Assembly: GCF_020873915.1 (NCBI RefSeq)
Contig: NZ_JAHWGP010000005.1
Coordinates: 220,425 to 284,424, forward strand
Source of the DNA: Streptomyces sp. DH5
GTDB taxonomy: Bacteria; Actinomycetota; Actinomycetes; Streptomycetales; Streptomycetaceae
Length of the DNA stretch: 64,000 bases
Reading direction: 5' to 3'
This document shows, piece after piece, positions 28,455-38,090 of this stretch (its first letter is position 1; each line of letters starts with the position of its first letter). The translations under genes and the position numbers were made by a program. Below the pieces are notes generated by a model. The model did not search any database, was not told where the DNA came from, and saw nothing but the letters and a program-made list of their open reading frames with translations.

Positions 28455-29012
28455 TCACGCCTCCTTGAACGGGAAGCCGAGGTGACGGAGAAGGGCGCGG
28501 CCCTCTTCGTCGTTGGTCGCCGTGGTCACCACGGTGATGTCCATACCCCGGACACGGTCGATCTTGTCCTGGTCGATCTCGTGGAACATGACCTGCTCCG
28601 TGAGACCGAAGGTGTAGTTGCCACGGCCGTCGAACTGCTTGGGGGACAGGCCGCGGAAGTCGCGGATGCGCGGGAGCGCGAGCGACAGGGTGCGGTCCAG
28701 GAACTCCCACATGCGGTCGCCACGGAGCGTGACGTGGGCACCGATCGGCTGGCCCTCACGCAGCTTGAACTGCGCGATGGACTTGCGGGCCTTGGTGACG
28801 GCCGGCTTCTGACCGGTGATCGTGGTGAGGTCGCGGATGGCGCCCTCGATCAGCTTGGAGTCGCGGGCGGCGTCGCCCACACCCATGTTGACCACGATCT
28901 TGACGAGGCCGGGAACCTGCATGACGTTCTCGTAGGAGAACTGCTCGCGCAGCTTGCCCGCGATCTCCTCGCGGTACTTCGTCTTCAGACGCGGAGTGGT
29001 GGTGGTCGTCAT
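28455..29012 (-). CDS. rplE: 50S ribosomal protein L5
   Basis: A 185-residue 5S rRNA-binding protein that bridges to S13. Typical segments are [19 protein letters not shown] and the [20 protein letters not shown] loop. It overlaps the rplX stop by one base. Confidence 0.98.
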   Translation of the reverse strand: MTTTTTPRLKTKYREEIAGKLREQFSYENVMQVPGLVKIVVNMGVGDAARDSKLIEGAIRDLTTITGQKPAVTKARKSIAQFKLREGQPIGAHVTLRGDRMWEFLDRTLSLALPRIRDFRGLSPKQFDGRGNYTFGLTEQVMFHEIDQDKIDRVRGMDITVVTTATNDEEGRALLRHLGFPFKEA

Positions 29013-29335
29013 CAGATGTCCTCACCCGTCCGCTTGGCAACGCGGATCTTGTTGCCCTCGTCGTCGAAGCGGTAACCGACGCGCGTGACGACCTTGTTCC
29101 CGTCCTTCTCCACGACCAGCTGGACGTTGGAGACGTGGATCGGGGCCTCGGTGGTCACGATGCCGCCGGCCTGCGAACCGCGAGCGGTCGGACCGGCCTT
29201 GGTGTGCTTCTTGACCCGGTTGACACCCTCGACCAGGACACGCTCGTCGCGCGGGTAAGCGGCAATGACCTTGCCCTGCTTGCCCTTGTCCTTGCCGGTG
29301 ATGACCTGGACCAGGTCACCCTTCTTGATCTTCAT
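29012..29335 (-). CDS. rplX: 50S ribosomal protein L24
   Basis: A 107-residue assembly initiator with a KOW motif ([20 protein letters not shown]). ATG 29335 has GGAGGTG at good spacing within the end of rplN. A GTG at 29341 is in frame but overlaps the rplN stop. Confidence 0.97.
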   Translation of the reverse strand: MKIKKGDLVQVITGKDKGKQGKVIAAYPRDERVLVEGVNRVKKHTKAGPTARGSQAGGIVTTEAPIHVSNVQLVVEKDGNKVVTRVGYRFDDEGNKIRVAKRTGEDI

Positions 29336-29337
29336 GC

Positions 29338-29706
29338 TCACAGCACCTCCGGCGCGAGGGAGATGATCTTCATGAACTTCTTCTCGCGCAGCTCACGGCC
29401 GACCGGGCCGAAGATACGGGTGCCACGAGGGTCGCCGTCGTTCTTCAGAATGACGGCGGCGTTCTCGTCGAAGCGGATGTACGAGCCGTCCGGACGGCGG
29501 CGCTCCTTGACGGTGCGAACGATGACCGCCTTGACGACGTCACCCTTCTTCACGTTGCCACCGGGGATCGCGTCCTTGACGGTGGCGACGATGACGTCAC
29601 CGATGCCCGCGTAGCGGCGACCGGAGCCACCGAGCACACGGATGCAAAGGATTTCCTTCGCACCAGTGTTGTCGGCGACGCGCAGTCGCGACTCCTGCTG
29701 GATCAC
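29338..29706 (-). CDS. rplN: 50S ribosomal protein L14
   Basis: A 122-residue protein starting [19 protein letters not shown], with the conserved [14 protein letters not shown] 29706 has AGGAGA upstream. It is the first gene of the spc group and is separated from rpsQ by 126 bp with two hairpins. Confidence 0.98.
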   Translation of the reverse strand: MIQQESRLRVADNTGAKEILCIRVLGGSGRRYAGIGDVIVATVKDAIPGGNVKKGDVVKAVIVRTVKERRRPDGSYIRFDENAAVILKNDGDPRGTRIFGPVGRELREKKFMKIISLAPEVL

Positions 29707-29734
29707 GTCTATCTCCTGATTGTCTGCCGGTTCC

Positions 29735-29762
29735 CCGGGGGCCGTTCAGGAACGGCCCCCGG
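29735..29762 (-). terminator. Hairpin at the S10-spc junction, promoter-distal
   Basis: A 12-bp perfect stem (29735-29746 with 29751-29762) with a cagg loop, 28 bp upstream of rplN. It is the second of two consecutive stem-loops after rpsQ and may attenuate spc transcription. Confidence 0.6.
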
Positions 29763-29777
29763 AGCCTGGCGGAACTG

Positions 29778-29801
29778 TCCTGCGAGGGGTGCCTCGCAGG
29801 A
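29778..29801 (-). terminator. Hairpin at the S10-spc junction, promoter-proximal
   Basis: A 10-bp perfect stem (29778-29787 with 29792-29801) and a 4-nt loop, 31 bp past the rpsQ stop. No T-run follows. Together with the next hairpin it marks the break between the S10 and spc groups. Confidence 0.6.
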
Positions 29802-29832
29802 ACGTACTGGGGAACTCCCTCGCGGGAATTAC

Positions 29833-30120
29833 CTACTTGGCCTTCTCGAGGATCTCGACGATGCGCCAGTGCTTCGTCGCGGACAGCGGCCGGGTCTCCA
29901 TCAGGAGGACGCGGTCGCCGACGCCGGCGGCGTTCTGCTCGTCGTGGGCCTTGAGCTTGCTCGTGCTGCGGATGACCTTGCCGTACAGCGCGTGCTTCTT
30001 GCGGTCCTCGACGGCGACGACGACGGTCTTGTCCATCTTGTCGCTGACGACGATGCCCTCGCGGGTCTTGCGGTCGCCGCGCGCCTCGGTGTTCGTCTCG
30101 GTCACGTTGTTCTCGCTCAT
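29833..30120 (-). CDS. rpsQ: 30S ribosomal protein S17
   Basis: A 95-residue OB-fold 16S rRNA-binding protein with [20 protein letters not shown] and a 15-residue acidic N-terminal extension. Its ATG overlaps the rpmC stop (ATGA). It ends the S10 group. Confidence 0.98.
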   Translation of the reverse strand: MSENNVTETNTEARGDRKTREGIVVSDKMDKTVVVAVEDRKKHALYGKVIRSTSKLKAHDEQNAAGVGDRVLLMETRPLSATKHWRIVEILEKAK

Positions 30121-30341
30121 GCGTTCTCCACCGTTTCGATGCCCAGCTCGCGCTCGCGCATCAGGGTGTAGATCCGCGCGATGTCCTTACGGACGGCCTT
30201 CAGCCGACCGTGGTTCTCGAGCTGACCGGTCGCCGCCTGGAAGCGGAGGTTGAACAGCTCTTCCTTGGCCTCGCGGAGCTTCGCGAGAAGCTCCTCGTTG
30301 CCCAGCTCGCGCAGCTCGGACGCCTTGGTACCGGCCGACAT
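30117..30341 (-). CDS. rpmC: 50S ribosomal protein L29
   Basis: A 74-residue helical protein at the tunnel exit, with [19 protein letters not shown] and [18 protein letters not shown] 30341 shares a base with the rplP stop (TGATG); a GTG one codon earlier is possible. Confidence 0.97.
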   Translation of the reverse strand: MSAGTKASELRELGNEELLAKLREAKEELFNLRFQAATGQLENHGRLKAVRKDIARIYTLMRERELGIETVENA

Positions 30342-30760
30342 CACGCTTCACCTGCCTCGCGCTTGACGATCCGGCACTTCATCGGCAGCTTGTGGGCCGC
30401 ACGAGTCAGCGCCTCACGGGCGATCTTCTCGTTGGGGTACGACAGCTCGAACATGACGCGTCCGGGCTTGACGTTGGCGATCCACCATTCCGGAGAACCC
30501 TTACCGGAACCCATGCGGGTCTCGGCGGGCTTCTTCGTCAGGGGACGGTCCGGGTAGATGTTGATCCAGACCTTGCCGCCACGCTTGATGTGACGGGTCA
30601 TGGCGATACGAGCCGCTTCGATCTGGCGGTTCGTCACGTACGCCGGGGTCAGCGCCTGGATGCCGTACTCGCCGAACGCAACCTGCGTGCCACCCTTGGA
30701 CATGCCGTTGCGCTTGGGGTGGTGCTGCTTGCGGTGCTTGACCCTACGGGGGATCAGCAT
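30341..30760 (-). CDS. rplP: 50S ribosomal protein L16
   Basis: A 139-residue protein near the A site, starting [17 protein letters not shown], with the [14 protein letters not shown] segment. It lies 5 bp after rpsC and is coupled to rpmC. Confidence 0.98.
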   Translation of the reverse strand: MLIPRRVKHRKQHHPKRNGMSKGGTQVAFGEYGIQALTPAYVTNRQIEAARIAMTRHIKRGGKVWINIYPDRPLTKKPAETRMGSGKGSPEWWIANVKPGRVMFELSYPNEKIAREALTRAAHKLPMKCRIVKREAGEA

Positions 30761-30765
30761 GGTGG

Positions 30766-31593
30766 TCAGGCCTCCGTTCCGGTGCTCTCAGCCGGAGCGG
30801 CAGCCGGAGCGTCGGCCTTGGGGGCCTCGGCAGCGGGAGCCTGCTGCGGCTTGCGACCGCGACCGCCACGCTCGCCACCGCGGCCACCGCGGGCCGGGCG
30901 GTCGGAACCACCACGGGCCGGACGGTTGCCGGCGCGGGCGGCGGCGTTCTCGGCGCGGACCTCGGCGATGTTCTTGACGTCGCCCTTGTAGATCCAGACC
31001 TTCACGCCGATGCGGCCGAAGGTCGTCTTGGCCTCGAAGAAGCCGTAGTCCACGTTCGCGCGGAGCGTGTGCAGGGGCACACGGCCCTCGCGGTAGAACT
31101 CCGAGCGGGACATCTCGGCGCCACCGAGGCGGCCACCGCACTGGATCTTGATGCCCTTGGCGCCCGCCTTCATCGCCGACTGCATGCTCTTGCGCATGGC
31201 GCGGCGGAAGGAGACGCGGGAGGAGAGCTGCTCGGCGACGGCCTGGGCGACCAGCTGGGCATCGGTCTCGGGGTTCTTGACCTCGAGGATGTTCAGCTGG
31301 ACCTGCTTGCCGGTGAGCTTCTCGAGGTCACCGCGGATGCGGTCGGCCTCGGCGCCGCGGCGGCCGATGACGATGCCCGGACGAGCGGTGTGGATGTCCA
31401 CACGCACACGGTCGCGGGTGCGCTCGATCTCCACCTTGGAGATGCCGGCGCGCTCCATGCCGGACGTCATCATCCGACGGATGGCGACGTCTTCCTTGAC
31501 GTAGTCCTTGTACAGCTTGTCGGCGTACCACCGGGACTTGAAGTCCGTGGTGACACCGAGCCGGAACCCATGCGGGTTAACCTTCTGGCCCAT
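30766..31593 (-). CDS. rpsC: 30S ribosomal protein S3
   Basis: A 275-residue mRNA-entry protein with a KH domain ([17 protein letters not shown]) and the C-terminal S3 domain ([20 protein letters not shown]). A Gly/Arg- and Ala/Pro-rich tail of about 60 residues is usual for actinomycetes. Its start overlaps the rplV stop by one base. Confidence 0.98.
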   Translation of the reverse strand: MGQKVNPHGFRLGVTTDFKSRWYADKLYKDYVKEDVAIRRMMTSGMERAGISKVEIERTRDRVRVDIHTARPGIVIGRRGAEADRIRGDLEKLTGKQVQLNILEVKNPETDAQLVAQAVAEQLSSRVSFRRAMRKSMQSAMKAGAKGIKIQCGGRLGGAEMSRSEFYREGRVPLHTLRANVDYGFFEAKTTFGRIGVKVWIYKGDVKNIAEVRAENAAARAGNRPARGGSDRPARGGRGGERGGRGRKPQQAPAAEAPKADAPAAAPAESTGTEA

Positions 31594-31940
31594 TACCGGG
31601 TTCCTTCCTTGCTGCTGACGACCACGGTGATGTGGCTGGTCCGCTTGCGGATCCGGTAGGCGCGGCCCTGGGCGCGCGGACGGAACCGCTTCAGGGTCGG
31701 GCCCTCGTCGACGTAGGCCTCGGAAATGAAGAGGCTGTCGACATCGGTGTGGTCGTAGTTGTGCGCGGCGTTGGCGATGGCGCTGTCCAGCACCTTGCCG
31801 ACCGGCACGCTCGCGGCCTGCGGGGCGAAACGCAGGACCGCCTGAGCCTCCGTGGCATCCATGCCACGGATGAGGTCCACCACGCGGCGGGCCTTCATGG
31901 GCGTGACGCGGATGTACCGCGCCTGGGCCCTGGCTTCCAT
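31593..31940 (-). CDS. rplV: 50S ribosomal protein L22
   Basis: A 115-residue tunnel protein beginning [22 protein letters not shown] 31940 is chosen because AAGGGA precedes it and the length matches the family; ATGs at 31964 and 31976 were passed over. The C-terminal hairpin ([17 protein letters not shown]) reaches the tunnel wall. Confidence 0.97.
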   Translation of the reverse strand: MEARAQARYIRVTPMKARRVVDLIRGMDATEAQAVLRFAPQAASVPVGKVLDSAIANAAHNYDHTDVDSLFISEAYVDEGPTLKRFRPRAQGRAYRIRKRTSHITVVVSSKEGTR

Positions 31941-31984
31941 GGTTGTCCCTTCAGTGTCTGTCATGGTCGATTGCACCCCGCCGA

Positions 31985-32266
31985 CTAGCGGCGCTTCGAC
32001 TTCCGGTCGTCCTTGACGTGGCCCCGGAAGGTGCGGGTCGGCGAGAACTCGCCGAGCTTGTGGCCGACCATCGACTCGGTGACAAACACCGGGATGTGGG
32101 TCTTGCCGTTGTGCACCGCGATCGTGTGGCCCAGCATCGCCGGGACGATCATCGAGCGACGGGACCAGGTCTTGATGACGTTCTTGGTACCGGCTTCGTT
32201 CTGGACGTCCACCTTCTTGATCAGGTGGTCGTCGACGAAGGGTCCCTTCTTCAAGCTACGAGGCAT
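31985..32266 (-). CDS. rpsS: 30S ribosomal protein S19
   Basis: A 93-residue head protein starting [15 protein letters not shown], with [20 protein letters not shown] and the basic end DDRKSKRR. It lies 12 bp after rplB. Confidence 0.98.
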   Translation of the reverse strand: MPRSLKKGPFVDDHLIKKVDVQNEAGTKNVIKTWSRRSMIVPAMLGHTIAVHNGKTHIPVFVTESMVGHKLGEFSPTRTFRGHVKDDRKSKRR

Positions 32267-32278
32267 CTCAACCCGTCC

Positions 32279-33115
32279 TTAGCGCTTCTTGTTCGTCTTG
32301 CGGCGGCGGACGATGTACTTGTTCGACGCCTTCTTGGGCGAACGAGTACGGCCTTCCTTCTTGCCCCACGGGGACACGGGGTGACGACCACCGGAGGTCC
32401 GGCCCTCACCACCACCGTGCGGGTGGTCAACCGGGTTCATGACGACACCACGGACGGTCGGGCGGACGCCCAGCCACCGCTTACGGCCGGCCTTGCCCCA
32501 GTTGATGTTGCTCTGCTCGGCGTTGCCGACCTCGCCCACAGTGGCGCGGCAGCGGACGTCGACCAGGCGGATCTCGCCGGACGGCATGCGCAGGTGGGCC
32601 ATCTGGCCCTCCTTCGCGAGCAGCTGCACCGAGGCGCCGGCGGAGCGGGCGAACTTGGCGCCGCCGCCGGGACGCAGCTCGATGGCGTGCAGCGTCGTAC
32701 CGACCGGGATGTTGCGCAGGGCGAGGTTGTTGCCCGGCTTGATGTCGGCCCCGGGGCCGTTCTCCACGCGGTCGCCCTGGCTCAGGCCACGCGGCGCGAG
32801 GATGTAGCGCTTCTCGCCGTCCGCGTAGTGCAGGAGCGCGATGCGCGCGGTGCGGTTGGGGTCGTACTCGATGTGCGCGACCTTCGCCGGCACGCCGTCC
32901 TTGTCGTGACGACGGAAGTCGATCACTCGGTAGGCGCGCTTGTGGCCACCGCCCTGGTGGCGGACGGTCACACGACCGGAATTGTTACGGCCGCCCTTGC
33001 TGTGCAGGGGACGGACCAGCGACTTCTCCGGCGTGGACCGCGTGACCTCGACGAAGTCGGCGACGCTGGAGCCACGACGGCCCGGAGTCGTCGGCTTGTA
33101 CTTGCGGATACCCAT
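32279..33115 (-). CDS. rplB: 50S ribosomal protein L2
   Basis: A 278-residue protein close to the peptidyl transferase centre. It has [15 protein letters not shown], the [15 protein letters not shown] region and the highly conserved [16 protein letters not shown] loop near residue 225. Confidence 0.98.
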   Translation of the reverse strand: MGIRKYKPTTPGRRGSSVADFVEVTRSTPEKSLVRPLHSKGGRNNSGRVTVRHQGGGHKRAYRVIDFRRHDKDGVPAKVAHIEYDPNRTARIALLHYADGEKRYILAPRGLSQGDRVENGPGADIKPGNNLALRNIPVGTTLHAIELRPGGGAKFARSAGASVQLLAKEGQMAHLRMPSGEIRLVDVRCRATVGEVGNAEQSNINWGKAGRKRWLGVRPTVRGVVMNPVDHPHGGGEGRTSGGRHPVSPWGKKEGRTRSPKKASNKYIVRRRKTNKKR

Positions 33116-33153
33116 TTCTCAGTCCTCGTCCGATATCGAACGATCCTGACCGC

Positions 33154-33573
33154 TTACGCGGTCGGACCGCCGAAGATGTCGATACGGTCGCCCTCGGCGA
33201 GGGTCACGATCGCGCGCTTGGTCGCCGCGCGCTGGCCGAAGCCGGTGCGGGTCCGCTTGCGCTTGCCGATGCGGTTGATCGTGTTGACCCCGGTGACCTT
33301 GACCTCGAAGACCGCCTGGACGGCCTGCTTGATCTGGGTCTTGTTCGCGTTGGGGTCGACGAGGAACGTGTACTTGTTCTCGTCGATCAGCGCGTAGCTC
33401 TTCTCCGACACGACCGGCTTCAGCAGGACGTCACGGGGGTCCGTGTACGCCTTGCTCGCCGGGGTGACGACGGTGTTCTTGCCCTCGGCGGCGTGACGAC
33501 GCGCCTTGGCGACGCGCGCAGCCTTGGCCGCCTTGGCGGCCTTCGAGGCGATCGAGGGGTGACGGGCAGCCAT
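33154..33573 (-). CDS. rplW: 50S ribosomal protein L23
   Basis: A 139-residue protein at the exit tunnel that docks SRP and trigger factor. An Ala/Lys-rich N-terminal extension of about 40 residues precedes the core ([15 protein letters not shown] and [16 protein letters not shown]). Its ATG overlaps the rplD stop by one base. Confidence 0.97.
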   Translation of the reverse strand: MAARHPSIASKAAKAAKAARVAKARRHAAEGKNTVVTPASKAYTDPRDVLLKPVVSEKSYALIDENKYTFLVDPNANKTQIKQAVQAVFEVKVTGVNTINRIGKRKRTRTGFGQRAATKRAIVTLAEGDRIDIFGGPTA

Positions 33574-34232
33574 CAGACCTCGCTCCCTTCGTTGTCGTTG
33601 GCCTTGTTCGGGCCGGCGACGAAGGACTCGAAGGCGGCCTGGGTGAAGACCACGTCGTCCGAGACGATTACGTCGTACGTGTTCAGCTGGCCCGGCTCCA
33701 GGATGTGGACCTGGGGCAGGTTGCGGGCGGACAGCCACGCGGCCTCGTCGGCGCGGTCGACGACCAGGAGCAGGTTCTTGCGCTCCGAGATCTTGCCGAA
33801 CAGCGTCCTGGCGGACTTCGTGGAGGGCGTCTCACCCTCGATCACGCCGGAGACGACGTGGATGCGGTTGTTGCGCGCCCGGTCGGTGAGGGCGTGGCGC
33901 AGGGCCGCGGCCTTCATCTTCTTGGGCGTGCGCTGCGAGTAGTCGCGCGGCACGGGGCCGTGCACGACGCCACCGCCGGCGAACTGCGGCGCGCGGGTCG
34001 AGCCCTGGCGGGCGCGGCCGGTGCCCTTCTGGCGGTACGGCTTGCGGCCACCACCACGGACTTCACCGCGACGCTTGGTCTTGTGCGTGCCTTGGCGGGC
34101 CGCGGCGTTCTGCGCGACGACGACCTGGTGGATCAGCGGGATGCTGACCTTCTCCACGCCGAAGATCTCCGCGGGGAGCTCGACGCTTCCGGTCTTCTCG
34201 CCGGCAGGCGAAAGGATGTCAACAGTGCTCAT
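33573..34232 (-). CDS. rplD: 50S ribosomal protein L4
   Basis: A 219-residue protein with the long loop [20 protein letters not shown] and [18 protein letters not shown] that lines the tunnel, and a Rossmann-like C-terminal half. In E. coli L4 represses the S10 operon; here no matching leader is recognised with confidence. Confidence 0.98.
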   Translation of the reverse strand: MSTVDILSPAGEKTGSVELPAEIFGVEKVSIPLIHQVVVAQNAAARQGTHKTKRRGEVRGGGRKPYRQKGTGRARQGSTRAPQFAGGGVVHGPVPRDYSQRTPKKMKAAALRHALTDRARNNRIHVVSGVIEGETPSTKSARTLFGKISERKNLLLVVDRADEAAWLSARNLPQVHILEPGQLNTYDVIVSDDVVFTQAAFESFVAGPNKANDNEGSEV

Positions 34233-34240
34233 CGGTTACC

Positions 34241-34885
34241 TCAGGCCCCCTTGGCCGCGGTGCGGACCAGGACGAGGCCGCCGTTCGGACCGGGAACCGC
34301 GCCCTTGATGAGCAGCAGACCCTTCTCCGCGTCAACGGCGTGGACGGTCAGGTTCTGGGTGGTGACCCGCTCGTTGCCCATGCGACCCGCCATGCGGAGG
34401 CCCTTGAACACGCGGCCCGGGGTGGCGCAGCCACCGATGGAGCCCGGCGAGCGGTGCTTGCGCTGGGTGCCGTGACCGGCGCCGAGGCCCTTGAAGTTGT
34501 GACGCTTCATGACACCGGCGAAGCCCTTGCCCTTGCTCTTGCCGGTGACGTCGACCTTCACACCGGACTCGAAGACCTCGGCGGTGACTTCCTGGCCCAG
34601 CGTGTACTCGGAGGCGTCCGCGGTGCGGATCTCGACGAGGTGACGACGGGGGGTGACGTCGGCCTTGGCGAAGTGACCCTTGAGGGGCTTGTTCACCTTG
34701 CGCGGGTCGATCTCGCCGAAGGCGATCTGGACCGACTCGTAGCCGTCGACGTCGTTCGTACGGACCTGGGTGACGACGTTGGGGCCGGCCTTGACGACGG
34801 TGACCGGAACAACACGGTTGTTCTCGTCCCACACCTGCGTCATGCCGAGCTTCTCGCCCAGGATGCCCTTGATCTGCTTTGCCAT
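34241..34885 (-). CDS. rplC: 50S ribosomal protein L3
   Basis: A 214-residue assembly protein beginning [20 protein letters not shown], with [23 protein letters not shown] and [16 protein letters not shown]. It lies 18 bp after rpsJ. Confidence 0.98.
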   Translation of the reverse strand: MAKQIKGILGEKLGMTQVWDENNRVVPVTVVKAGPNVVTQVRTNDVDGYESVQIAFGEIDPRKVNKPLKGHFAKADVTPRRHLVEIRTADASEYTLGQEVTAEVFESGVKVDVTGKSKGKGFAGVMKRHNFKGLGAGHGTQRKHRSPGSIGGCATPGRVFKGLRMAGRMGNERVTTQNLTVHAVDAEKGLLLIKGAVPGPNGGLVLVRTAAKGA

Positions 34886-34903
34886 CTCTTCAGATCACCG
34901 GCC

Positions 34904-35212
34904 TCAGAGCTTGATCTCGATGTCGACACCGGCCGGGAGGTCGAGTCGCATCAGAGAGTCAACGGTCTTGGGGGTCGGGTCGAGGATGTCGATCAGGCGC
35001 TTGTGCGTGCGCATCTCGAAGTGCTCGCGCGAGTCCTTGTACTTGTGCGGCGACTTGATGACGCAGTACACGTTCTTCTCAGTGGGCAGCGGCACCGGGC
35101 CCGCGACCGACGCACCAGTGCGAGTCACCGTCTCGACGATCTTCTTCGCCGAAGAGTCGATGACCTCGTGGTCGTAGGCCTTGAGCCGGATGCGGATCTT
35201 CTGTCCCGCCAT
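34904..35212 (-). CDS. rpsJ: 30S ribosomal protein S10
   Basis: A 102-residue protein, also the NusE partner in antitermination, beginning [19 protein letters not shown], with [20 protein letters not shown]. It is first in the S10 operon. Its leader contains a 30-nt hairpin element also present before rpsL. Confidence 0.98.
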   Translation of the reverse strand: MAGQKIRIRLKAYDHEVIDSSAKKIVETVTRTGASVAGPVPLPTEKNVYCVIKSPHKYKDSREHFEMRTHKRLIDILDPTPKTVDSLMRLDLPAGVDIEIKL

Positions 35213-35268
35213 GGCTACTCCGTAGTCCTGTCTCTCTTTACGCTCTGGAGCCCGGTGCTCCACACTCT

Positions 35269-35298
35269 CGTCTCCGACCCACGCGGTCGGGCGTGTCG
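35269..35298 (-). promoter_or_regulatory. Conserved leader hairpin element, rpsJ copy
   Basis: A 30-nt sequence, 57-86 nt upstream of the rpsJ start, identical in 28 of 30 positions to 59005-59034 before rpsL. It contains a 6-bp hairpin with a 5-nt loop (35274-35279 with 35285-35290) followed in RNA by a constant GACG. It probably lies in the transcribed leader. Confidence 0.7.
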
Positions 35299-35448
35299 CA
35301 CTCCCGCTGACACAGATGCCCCTTGTTCGAACATCCCTGCGGGATTGACACGGCCCTACCAGAACCGCGGACCGGGGGCGAAAGGCCCACCGGGCGCCTG
35401 GCCGACGCCGCACATACGCTTCCCGGAAGATTCCCGTACTTCCGCCCC

Positions 35449-35464
35449 TACATCTTTCGATGTA
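35449..35464. repeat. Perfect 6-bp palindrome upstream of the S10 operon
   Basis: TACATC and GATGTA separated by 4 nt, in an AT-richer pocket of an otherwise GC-rich region. It could be a protein site near the rpsJ promoter. Confidence 0.35.
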
Positions 35465-35638
35465 ATGCGTGGGACGACGAGTACTGTGGGACTCGCTTCC
35501 GGCCCTCCCGGCGGGAGGCGCGCAGCATCAACGCTCGACCGAGCAACTCGGACAGTCTGCCACAGCGGGCGGCGCCCTGGCCAATCGGGCGGAAGAGAGT
35601 ACCCCGCGTGTGACGCGGATCAAACAGGGCGGCGCCGG

Positions 35639-35971
35639 TCAGCTCCGTTTCGCGACCGTGAGGACCACCGCCGCGTCCTCCAGGGCCTCCAGGGCGTGTC
35701 GGGCCGGGGGGATGGTGAGGAGATCGCCGCTGCGGCCCTCCCATTCGGTGTCGCCGCTGGTGAGGCGGACGCGGCCGCGGAGGACCAGCAGGGTCGCCTC
35801 GCCGGGGCTGTCGTGCTCGGCGAGGCTCGTGCCGGCGGTCAGCGCGAGGAGGGTCTGGCGCAGGACGTGTTCGTGGCCGCCGTAGACGGTGGTGGCGCTG
35901 CGGCCGCTGGACGAGCCGGCGGCGTGCTCCAGGTGTTCGCGGGCGAGGGCGTCGAGGGAGAGCTTCTGCAT
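35639..35971 (-). CDS. Small cupin-domain protein
   Basis: A 110-residue single-domain cupin. The pattern AEHDSPGEATLLVLRGRVRLTSGD followed by GDLLTIPPARHALEA matches cupin motifs 1 and 2, but the metal-binding His set is incomplete, so it may bind a small molecule without acting as a metal enzyme. It stands alone, upstream of the S10 leader, and diverges from the DUF2071 gene. Confidence 0.8.
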   Translation of the reverse strand: MQKLSLDALAREHLEHAAGSSSGRSATTVYGGHEHVLRQTLLALTAGTSLAEHDSPGEATLLVLRGRVRLTSGDTEWEGRSGDLLTIPPARHALEALEDAAVVLTVAKRS

Positions 35972-36091
35972 GGCCTCAGTGTTCCCGCGCGCGCCGGGCG
36001 GTCACCAGGGCCATGTGGGGCACACCGTGGTGTCGGCCACGTCCACCCGGACAGCCCTGCCGCGGCCCGGGCGGTCCGTGATACTGGCGCG

Positions 36092-36859
36092 GTGCCGTCG
36101 ACATCGCAGTTCCCGGATCCGATCACGCCCGACCCGCCGGAGGCGATCGCGCGTCCGCTGCTCACCCAGTCGTGGCTCGACCTGACGTTCGTGCACTGGG
36201 CGGTGGATCCGGCGGACGTGGCCGGTCTGCTGCCGCCGGGCACCGTGCCGGACACCTTCGGCGGGGTCACCTACGTCGGTCTCGTCGCCTTCCGGATGCA
36301 CCGGGTGGGCTGGCTGCGCCTGCCGGGGGTCCCGTACCTGGGGAACTTCCCGGAGACCAACGTGCGCCTGTACTCGGTGGACGCGCACGGGCGGCGCGGG
36401 GTCGTCTTCCTCTCCCTGGACGCCTCCCGGCTGATCCCGGTGGCGGTCGGCCGCCTCGGCTTCGGGATGCCGTACGTCTGGTCCCGGATGCGCGTCGAGC
36501 ACCTCGACGACGCCACGGTGCGGTACACGAGTTCCCGGCGGTGGCCGGGTCCGCGCGGGGCGGGCAGCCGGCTGACCGTGCGCCGGGGCGAGCCGGTCGG
36601 GGAGCCGACCGCGCTGGAGCACTTCCTGACCGCGCGCTGGGGCATGCACGGCGCGTTCTTCGGGCGGTCGATGTACCTGCCCAACGCGCATCCCCGCTGG
36701 GCGCTGCACCGGGCCGGGCTGGTGGAGTGCGAGGAGGACCTGATCACGGCGGCCGGTCTGCCCGCTCCGGCAGGGGAGCCGGTGAGCGTGCTGTACTCCC
36801 CCGGCGTCCCCGCCCGCTTCGGGAGGCCGGCCCGTCCGGCCGGCCTCCCCACGCCGTGA
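36092..36859 (+). CDS. DUF2071 (YqjF-like) protein
   Basis: A 255-residue protein of the YqjF/DUF2071 family, whose fold resembles acetoacetate decarboxylase; the reaction is unknown. Typical segments are WLDLTFVHWAVDPADVAGLLP, YVGLVAFRMHRVGW, NFPETNVRLYSVDAHGRRGVVFLSLDA and FLTARWGMH. GTG 36092 follows a possible -10 (GATACT) by only a few bases, which suggests a leaderless mRNA. It diverges from the cupin gene. Confidence 0.82.
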   Translation: MPSTSQFPDPITPDPPEAIARPLLTQSWLDLTFVHWAVDPADVAGLLPPGTVPDTFGGVTYVGLVAFRMHRVGWLRLPGVPYLGNFPETNVRLYSVDAHGRRGVVFLSLDASRLIPVAVGRLGFGMPYVWSRMRVEHLDDATVRYTSSRRWPGPRGAGSRLTVRRGEPVGEPTALEHFLTARWGMHGAFFGRSMYLPNAHPRWALHRAGLVECEEDLITAAGLPAPAGEPVSVLYSPGVPARFGRPARPAGLPTP

Positions 36860-36899
36860 CGACGTGGTGGCGGGCCGGACGCGGGTCCGCGACCTGCGG

Positions 36900-36979
36900 G
36901 CCGTTCAGGCGGTGCCGTTCAGGCGGTGCCGGCCAGGCGGTGCCGGCCAGGCGGTGCCGTTCAGGCGGTGCCGTTCAGC
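36900..36979. repeat. 14-bp tandem repeat over the end of the tautomerase gene
   Basis: Five full 14-bp units plus a partial sixth (36900, 36914, 36928, 36942, 36956, 36970). Units 3 and 4 share a two-base variant. On the minus strand the unit equals the last codons of the tautomerase gene, GGC ACC GCC TGA, plus two bases, so the gene end has been multiplied. Confidence 0.9.
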
Positions 36980-37170
36980 ATCGCGGCCGTGAGGACGTCG
37001 CCGGCGACGCCCCAGCCACCGTCGGGGACCTCGTCGACGAGGACGACGGTGGTGGGGCGGGCCCGTTCCCCGTATATCTCCGCGTAGAGGTCGGTGGTGC
37101 GCTCGACGAGCTTCCTCTTGTCCTCGGCGCTGAGGGTGCCCGCGGGAACCTTGAACTGGGCGAAGGGCAT
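36961..37170 (-). CDS. 4-oxalocrotonate tautomerase-family protein
   Basis: A 69-residue protein beginning MPFAQFKVPAGTLSAEDKRK. Pro2 is the catalytic base of the family once Met is removed. It carries the VLVDEVPDGGWGVAGD segment. It lies 57 bp after the SDR gene in the same direction, so the two may act on one substrate; the substrate is unknown. Its 3' end runs into a 14-bp tandem repeat. Confidence 0.85.
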   Translation of the reverse strand: MPFAQFKVPAGTLSAEDKRKLVERTTDLYAEIYGERARPTTVVLVDEVPDGGWGVAGDVLTAAMLNGTA

Positions 37171-37227
37171 GGATGTCTCCTGTCGGGGGATGTCGGTGGG
37201 GTCGCCGTCGTGCGGGTCGCGCCGTCG

Positions 37228-38013
37228 TCAGACCATGCCGCCGTTGGCACGCAGGACCTGGCCGTTGACCCAGTGCCCGGCGGAGCCGACGAGGAAGGCG
37301 ACCACGGCGGCGATGTCGTCCGGCGTGCCCAGTCGCTCCAGCGGCGGCGTCATGGCCAGCCGGTCGACCTGCTCGGGGGTCTTGCCCGTGAGGAACATGT
37401 CCGTGGCCGTCGGGCCGGGGGCCACGGTGTTCACCGTGACGTCCCGTCCGCGCAGCTCGCGCGCCAGGATGAGCGTCATGGCCTCCACGGCACCCTTGCT
37501 CGCCGCGTACGCCCCGTACGCCGGGAACTGCGTACCGACCACCGAGCTCGAGAACGCCACGAACGAACCCCCCGCGCGCAGCCGCCGGGCCGCCTGCCGG
37601 GCGACCACGAAGGCGCCCCGGACGTTGGTGCGGTGCAGGGCGTCGAGTACCGCCAGGTCCAGGTCGGCGATGGGCGACAGCTCCATCCGCGCGGCCGCGT
37701 TCACGACGACGTCGACGCCGCCGAACTCCGCCTCCGCCCGGTCGAACAGCGCGGCGACCTCGTCCTCCTCCGCCACGTCGGCCGGTACGGCGACCGCCCG
37801 TCCCCCGGCCTCGGTGACCGCCGCCACCGTCTCCTCCGCGGAGGCCGCGTCGCGGACGTAGCCCACGACGACGGCCAGGCCGTCCCCGGCGAGCTTGCGC
37901 GAGACCGCCCGGCCGATGCCACGCGATCCTCCGGTGACGACGGCGACGCGTACGGCTGCGGGTGCCGGGGTGTCCTGGTGCTGGTCCTGGTCCTGGTGCT
38001 GATGCGTGGTCAT
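37228..38013 (-). CDS. Short-chain dehydrogenase/reductase
   Basis: A 261-residue classical SDR. After a His/Gln/Asp-rich N-terminus of about 20 residues come the NAD(P) motif TGGSRGIG (27-34), NAAARME, the catalytic Ser in FVAFSSSVVGT, the YAASKGAVEAM motif (Tyr and Lys) and VNTVAPGPTATDMF. It forms a probable operon with the tautomerase and diverges from an XRE regulator across a perfect palindrome that is likely its operator. Confidence 0.92.
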   Translation of the reverse strand: MTTHQHQDQDQHQDTPAPAAVRVAVVTGGSRGIGRAVSRKLAGDGLAVVVGYVRDAASAEETVAAVTEAGGRAVAVPADVAEEDEVAALFDRAEAEFGGVDVVVNAAARMELSPIADLDLAVLDALHRTNVRGAFVVARQAARRLRAGGSFVAFSSSVVGTQFPAYGAYAASKGAVEAMTLILARELRGRDVTVNTVAPGPTATDMFLTGKTPEQVDRLAMTPPLERLGTPDDIAAVVAFLVGSAGHWVNGQVLRANGGMV

Positions 38014-38045
38014 GCCTCCACGATGCGCGGCGGGTGCCGGCCCAT

Positions 38046-38066
38046 CCAGGGGATGTCATCCCCTGG
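38046..38066. promoter_or_regulatory. 21-bp perfect palindromic operator between SDR and XRE genes
   Basis: Ten-base arms (38046-38055 and 38057-38066) around one central T. It lies between the divergent starts at 38013 and 38091, the natural site for the adjacent XRE regulator to bind both promoters. Confidence 0.8.
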
Positions 38067-38090
38067 GTCGCCGGCCCGGCACCGCCCACA

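Larger units (their letters stand above)
35213..35638. other. S10 operon leader and promoter region
   Basis: A 426-bp gene-free stretch between rpsJ and the cupin gene on the same strand. It holds the shared leader element (35269-35298) and a short perfect palindrome (35449-35464). The promoter itself was not identified; a plus-strand TTGACA near 35345 has no gene in its direction. Confidence 0.6.

Noticed and set aside
28264-28710. Longer version of rpsN
   Set aside because: The extra codons lie inside rplE and the S14 family begins at MAKKALI.
35345-35373. Plus-strand TTGACA as a promoter
   Set aside because: No good -10 at 16-18 nt and no plus-strand gene follows for 700 bp.
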